Assembly: GCF_000471905.2 (NCBI RefSeq)
Contig: NW_006500065.1
Location: 425,614 to 489,613, forward strand
Direction of reading: 5' to 3'
Source of the DNA: Amborella trichopoda
Taxonomy: Eukaryota; Streptophyta; Magnoliopsida; Amborellales; Amborellaceae
DNA length: 64,000 nt
Positions within the stretch are counted from its first letter, which is position 1. Each line of letters opens with the position of its first letter. Below the pieces are notes generated by a model. The model was not told the DNA's origin, did not search any database, and worked only from the letters and a program-made list of their open reading frames with translations. Position numbers and translations under genes: made by a program. Of the stretch, positions 58,894 through 64,000 are shown one piece after another.

Positions 58894-61012
58894 GTACATT
58901 GCTATGGTGTGGAGTTGCATTTTTTATTATTATAATTTGGGTTTTTTTTGCCAAGGCATTGTTGCTTATTTCAGTTTCGTAGAATATGTTTATGGTATAT
59001 CTGCAAACTATGCTAACTCAATTGTGGTGATTCACATTTGGGAGATTGGTTGGCATTAATAGATGCTTGGATACAAGGGGTGCATAAATAATTTACTGTT
59101 GCCTGTTCATAATTACGAAGGAAGAAACCAATATCTACTACAAACCTTGAGTATTGGATTATTCTGCAACCTAACCAGTGTTTGTTACCCACTTGAAGTC
59201 ATTCATAGATCCATTACTATGATGCTTTATTTGTATTCCTTTCTATTTTATTTCTCCTGATATTTTAGATTAGGAAACTATGAAATTGTAAATGTTTCAA
59301 CAATATAATACATGTCATTTCATCCATTCATTACTCAACAGATAATGGTCGAGATGAGCTGCTCTCCCGCTTAAGTCTTCCTCCACTCAAGCTGAAGATT
59401 AGATCATCGCCATGTTCTGTTTATTTAACAGTGGAGATGACTTGCATCATACTGTTGATATGGTACATGGATATAAGGTCCCTATAGATTATTAGGGATT
59501 CTGTTTGGCATATATAATGGTTTTCATTCAATGTATGACTCGTTGCACTTGCCTTTAGTGGCTGTGTATTAAACATATGGAGCAGTTCGCTCTGTTGCCT
59601 TCGGCATTTTCATGTTCTATGATATAGCTTCGACTTCTTTGAGTGCCTTTATATGCACAAGAAATTTTCCTATCAATAATCACATGAGTTAAAACCATGT
59701 TAGATGTTATCTGGCATTATCCGGTGTTTTCTACCAGGACTTTTGTTTTTGAATGTTTTATAAGAAGAATTTGAATTCGCTGGTGTGCATATCGTCATGA
59801 TTTAGGTGCTATATGGTTTTAACCTGGTGGGACAGGCAATGCCTGGACTCGTATTGGGTGTAAAATGATTGTTATGTCCTTGTCAAGTGTTGATGCTTAA
59901 AGACCAAAATTTTTCTTGGTATGATGTTCCCACTATGGTTATTGGTGTTTTCCAACCAAGTAGTCGATACTGTTGGGTTTTTATGGCTATTTACAGGCCT
60001 TATGAGAGCATGCAATGACATTTTTTGATGAACTCCAGTGGGAGTATGGTTTAGAGGGGACAAAGTTGGCAATACTAATGCCAAGACTCAAACTAGGCTT
60101 GACGAGCTAGGTTGAATTGAGTTCTAAAATCCTATGATACCCGGGCATATAGCACAACTGAGAAGGGTTTGTAGGGTTATCCCTTGATGAGGTTGGAGAG
60201 ATGCCCATGGTAGTTGGCCAAGGGACGTAGTGACCCTTGTATGTGATTGGTAGGACTTGGTGAACCCTTGCATGTACATGTACGAGAGATAGTCCCATGC
60301 ACCAATTACGATGAGTGTGCAAGGTCTGTGTGACCTAGGCTTGTCCCTAGGGGGAATCGTAATCCATAGACTAGGATTGTGTTTGCAGCACCTATTGACT
60401 GGATTTGGTAGTCTAATCATGAACTTCTGTGATGGACTATGGGTCATGGGAACTACTAGGTAAGTTTGAGAAAGTGAGTGTGGGACACAATCACCAGTAG
60501 AGATGGAGTGCTTTAGTGTTTTCACATTTTCCTTGGCAAAGTTGGATCCGATTCCCATCAAATTATTTTTTTTTAAATGAATTTTAGAAAATAAAAATAA
60601 ATTTTAGAAATCTCTGGATATTTTATTTCATCAAAATTGATTTTTAAATATGCTAAAATTGAATTTTCAGGTCTCTAAATATTCAGAGAAGAAAATAAAA
60701 TAACTAGCCATTTCAAAAAATGATTTTATTTTATTATAAATTATTTTATATTATGGGAACTCATAATACATTAAGGCCCATTTTTTTAGGCTGACCTTGA
60801 TGGGGGGACGTGGGGCCCACTATACCTCCATAGAGTGGCATGCCCCACTTTTTCTCACTTTCCATATGATGTAGCTTGTACTTTAAGCCATGCAAATTGA
60901 TTTGAATGAAATGGAAAGTTTTGTGAAAAGTGGTTAATTGATTTGGAAAAGGGAATGAGTAGAGATTGATTGAAAATAAGGGAAACACATCATGTACTTT
61001 CTCTACCCACAA
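58894..61012 (+). other. sequence downstream of exon 3, probably intron 3
   Basis: I searched all frames for the expected next TraB segment and saw none. Short frames on both strands (near 59063, 60124 and 60761) have no family resemblance. Confidence 0.4.
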
Positions 61013-61260
61013 TATTTGATGAGATTAGGTTAAGGAAGCTGAGTGATAAGGTTTTAGCATCTTTCATTAGGTCATGATGGCTGATTTATGGATTGTATGG
61101 CTAATATCTCTAATCCCTCAGGTCACTTATGATAAATTATTTGATGGGATTAGGTTAAAGAAGTTGAGGGATAAGGTTCTAGCACCACCATTAAATTATG
61201 ATGGCTGATCTATAGATTGTATGGCTAATATCTCTCACCCCACATGTCACCTAAATGGTC
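61013..61260. repeat. tandem duplication, 2 units of ~125 bp
   Basis: TTTGATGAGATTAGGTTAAGG at 61015 recurs as TTTGATGGGATTAGGTTAAAG at 61140. Both are followed by GATAAGGTT, TAGCA, ATGATGGCTGAT and GATTGTATGGCTAATATCTC. Non-coding. Confidence 0.85.
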
Positions 61261-61970
61261 TAGATAGAATCTCAATGAGGGTCATCTCACTACACCCAAG
61301 CCTTGAACTCTCTGTCTCTTCTTAATGGGTGGTACGCCACCCTCTCTCTCTCTACTCTTCTCTCTATCCTAACATGCTCTCTTAGAGACAAAGAAAGGAG
61401 CACGCCCCTAGGGTTTCATACAAGCAAGAGGGGGCACGACCCACATAGATTGAAAAGAAAGTGAGGCCCATGTTCATCCTTATGCTCTCAAGTGCTAAGT
61501 AAGGGTTTAACCTAATTTCCCATTTGCTGAGATTCAAGAAAGACCTAGATCCTGTGCGCCATTGGTGGAGGATACTTGGTGTGGGATCTCGTGCACCATT
61601 GGTGGAGGATACCTGGTGTGGGGTGTGCAAAGTCTATTGGAGGTATTCTTTTGACACATTGTCTTATTTTATGCTTTTTTATGATTTCTTGTTTCCAATC
61701 TCAATTGATATAATTTGATTATGTAATGAAGAGGTTTTGAAAAGTGGTAGCAAGTGAGAGTCCATATTTTGTTTTCCTTTCATTTATTTGGGTTTCAATT
61801 GTAATGCTTGGGACATATGTAAGTGTTCTGGCCAGTATAGCAGAGGAAAAATTTTAAACTACATCGACCGTGCTAGTTCACATCGTCCACTTTCATCGCC
61901 ATTATTTTATTTTCTTTGTTACTTTCGTACTATTGGGACAAAGAAATCATATCAAAAAATTTTATTGTTG
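61261..61970. other. non-coding stretch before copia fossil 2, with a short duplication
   Basis: A 39-40-bp duplication (CCATTGGTGGAGGATAC, CTGGTGTGGG) lies at about 61555-61625. CT-rich tracts lie near 61310-61380. If copia fossil 2 has a 5' LTR it should be here, but I could not define its ends or a primer site. Confidence 0.35.
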
Positions 61971-61974
61971 TAAT

Positions 61975-64000
61975 TTTAAAGGCTGAGAGATTCGACGGAA
62001 CAAACTATGCCTCATAGAAGCAGAAAATCGATTATGTGCTATATGAGGAAGGTTTTTATGCTATCGTCATCGAAGCTTCACCATCTCAACCTAGAGAGAA
62101 TGCATCTCAGGGTACAAGAGATGCATATGCCCAGTGGGAGCGCAAAAATATGCTTACAAGGCATATCCTACTCGTGGCTATGCACTACTCATATGTATCG
62201 GAGTACTTGCCATCAAGACCGCAAAAGGCATGCATGAATGGCTCGAGAAAGAATTTGCTGATCCATTACTTGTGAGAAAGACTCTTGCCATGAAAAAGTA
62301 TGACGACTTGTAGATGCCCGAAGGAGTAAAGATAGCTGCGCACGTGCATGCTATTAGAGCCTTGGTTTGTGAGTTGGAGGCGATAGACATGTGGCCTAAT
62401 GAACTTATGCAAGTGGTTCACCTTCTAAATACTCTCCTCGCCTCATGGGAGGTATTTATGGCTTCTCTTGTTGCTAGAGAGACTGCTTCTAGGCTAGAGG
62501 AGCTTGTCTTTGCTAAAGGAACATGTGTGATGCACTGGCACCCAAAGAGGCAGTGCACGTGGTGAACTCTAAATCTTATTTCAAACTAAACAAAGGGAAA
62601 GGAAAATTCGATGGAGAATGAGTAAAAACAAGGGGATAGAGAGACCAAGAAAATAATAAGGCTAGAAAAGAGAAGAGGCAATGTTTTGTGTGCAAGAAGG
62701 TCAGTCACATTGCTAAGAACTGTAGGTTCGATAGAAACCATGCCAGTAATAGGGAATATGTCTGTGTTATCTTTGAGAACATGCTAGCCAACCCCAAGGG
62801 TGCATCTTGGTGTTTGGATTTTGGAGCTACAGCCCATATGTCAAACACCAAAGATGGATATCAAAACTTCGGACCTGTGGGGCCAGGCAAGCAATACATT
62901 TTCATGGGAGGAAACAAACAGATTGAAGTTCTGGGCTTTGGGGACTATGTGTTAGTAATGAAGAATGGAAAGACTTTGGTCATAAAACAAACATTTTATG
63001 CTTATGAAATGAGGAAGTGTTTGGTTTTAGTCCCTAAGTTGGCTAAGGCTGGGTATGTCACTATCTTCTCTGTTAATAAGGTGACAAATAAGAACTTTGG
63101 TGAGACTGTTATGACCGGTCTTCTCAAGGACGGCCTATTTGTTGATTGAAATGAAGGAAGAAATTGCTTATGTCTCATCTCCCACTCATGAGAATGATGC
63201 TTATTTGTGTCACATGCAATTAGGAAACATAAATTACAAAAGAATGGAATGATTAAAAAAAGATGGCCTTTTAGAATAGTGTGTGGTTTATATAGAGCCA
63301 AGGCTCTAAACAATCAAAGTAAAGCGCGCCTTTAAATAGTGTCGAGAAATGTGGTTTCAATACTGTAAATCTTTGTGATAGCCTTAAAATATGTTTTCAT
63401 CTTTAATTATAAAATTTAAAGCTTCAAATATAGTGTAGATTGAACAGATCTATGAAAACTTGAAAATCTTGAAAATTGATGGTCCAAAAATGCCTTACAC
63501 GATGCACTATTTCCAAAAGTTGAAATCTATTATTTTCTCATGTCCATGCCCCATTCTTCCCAAAACACAAGGGCATGGGGGATTGTGCCACAAAACGTGG
63601 CATGCCTCGCCCCCCCCCCCTCCCCCCCCTTTCTGCATCTTGATGTTGAGATGATCAACTTGAGGATATTTGGGCATCAAAACGACATCTTTTAGTGAAT
63701 TTTTTGAGGTGGGCTATAATTTGGTTGTTTAGAGCCTCGGCTCTATATAAACGTTTTCCTTTATAAAATTGCAAAGGGAATTTATTCAATTTTTGTGAAT
63801 CATGCGTGCAAGGAAAAATGATAAGGAAAACTTGCACTGGGGCACAAAGAGCTTCTAATATTTTATAAATCATCCATAACGACATATACGATCTCATGAA
63901 TATGGCAACCAAGAGCCACAAAAGAAATTTTATCACGTTTTTTGATGACCACTAGTGATATGACCATATTTACCTATTGCACTCAAAATCCAAAGCCCTA
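61975..64000 (+). mobile_element. Ty1/copia retrotransposon fossil 2, continues past the window
   Basis: In order on the plus strand: gag (from about 61975, ERFDGTNY start; MWPNELMQVVHLL near 62390), a zinc knuckle (CFVCKKVSHIAKNC, 62682-62723), aspartic protease (WCLDFGATAHMSN near 62810), a pre-integrase zinc-binding region (CHMQLGNINYKRM near 63210) and, after an inserted MITE, the integrase start (CESCVQGKM near 63800 and FITFFDDH near 63930). It is broken, with several breaks; the right part is outside the window. LTRs were not found, so its age cannot be judged from LTR divergence. It does not resemble copia fossil 1 closely in gag. Confidence 0.85.
63279..63759. mobile_element. Mutator-type MITE, copy 3, inserted in copia fossil 2
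   Basis: Left end GTGTGTGGTTTATATAGAGCC, AAGGCTCTAAACAATCAAA; right end TAGAGCCTCGGCTCTATATAAACG then TTTTCC. Flanks TTTAGAATA and TTTATAAAA match at 7 of 9 positions, a decayed 9-bp duplication. The copia reading resumes on the far side. It is longer than copy 1 because of an extra block at about 63545-63630 with a run of C (63609-63629). Interior words such as CTTTGTGATAGCCTTAAAATAT match copy 1 closely. Confidence 0.88.

Noticed and set aside
59872-61012. Several open frames of 70-145 residues on the minus strand
   Set aside because: No family resemblance or codon bias, and no support from splice sites or neighbours; probably chance frames in intronic sequence.

Overview
This is plant nuclear DNA. 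The evidence is spliceosomal introns, Ty1/copia elements with LTRs, endogenous plant pararetrovirus (Caulimoviridae) copies, Mutator-type MITEs, an RTE-type LINE and Helitron-type gene remains. The species cannot be named from the sequence; a flowering plant is most likely. Nearly all of the window is repeats. I can support one host gene, a TraB-domain protein gene whose first three exons lie between 52.8 and 58.9 kb and whose remainder must lie beyond the right edge.

Layout. 0-13.9 kb: a degenerate host sequence that repeats itself loosely. It has been split by a TIR element that looks like a gene-carrying MULE (1175-3516, with a smaller TIR element nested in its left arm), by a MITE with a perfect 9-bp target duplication (4590-4982), and by an old Ty1/copia element with both LTRs (5246-12276). 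The copia element itself carries a MITE-like insert. A related MITE-like element is cut by a 522-base assembly gap near 13.5 kb.

13.95-30.0 kb: three pararetrovirus fossils. Copy A (minus) and copy B (plus) are closely related and lie head to head, with their tRNA-Met primer sites about 110 bp apart. Copy B is about 7.6 kb and runs from the primer site round to the sequence that should precede it, so it is a unit-length genome opened at that site. Copy C is an older, more diverged fragment. Between B and C is the 3' end of an RTE-type LINE. TA dinucleotide runs lie at or near the outer edges of the fossils.

30.0-48.2 kb: a tandem array of a monomer of about 187-199 bp, roughly 90-95 copies, with signs of higher-order structure. 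It starts directly on pararetrovirus copy C and stops directly on a broken Helitron/PIF1-type helicase, at the same monomer phase on both sides. 48.2-52.2 kb: the helicase remnant, a 1.8-kb LTR-like block ending at a 20-base gap, and pieces resembling the C-terminal DNA-binding domain of RPA1, as carried by plant Helitrons.

52.2-64 kb: the TraB gene with a second copy of the Mutator-type MITE just upstream. Its 5.5-kb first intron carries a large inverted repeat. Further downstream is a copia fossil on the plus strand, itself split by a third copy of the MITE and continuing past the window end. There is no gene network here to speak of; the story is layered insertion and satellite growth around one intron-rich host gene.
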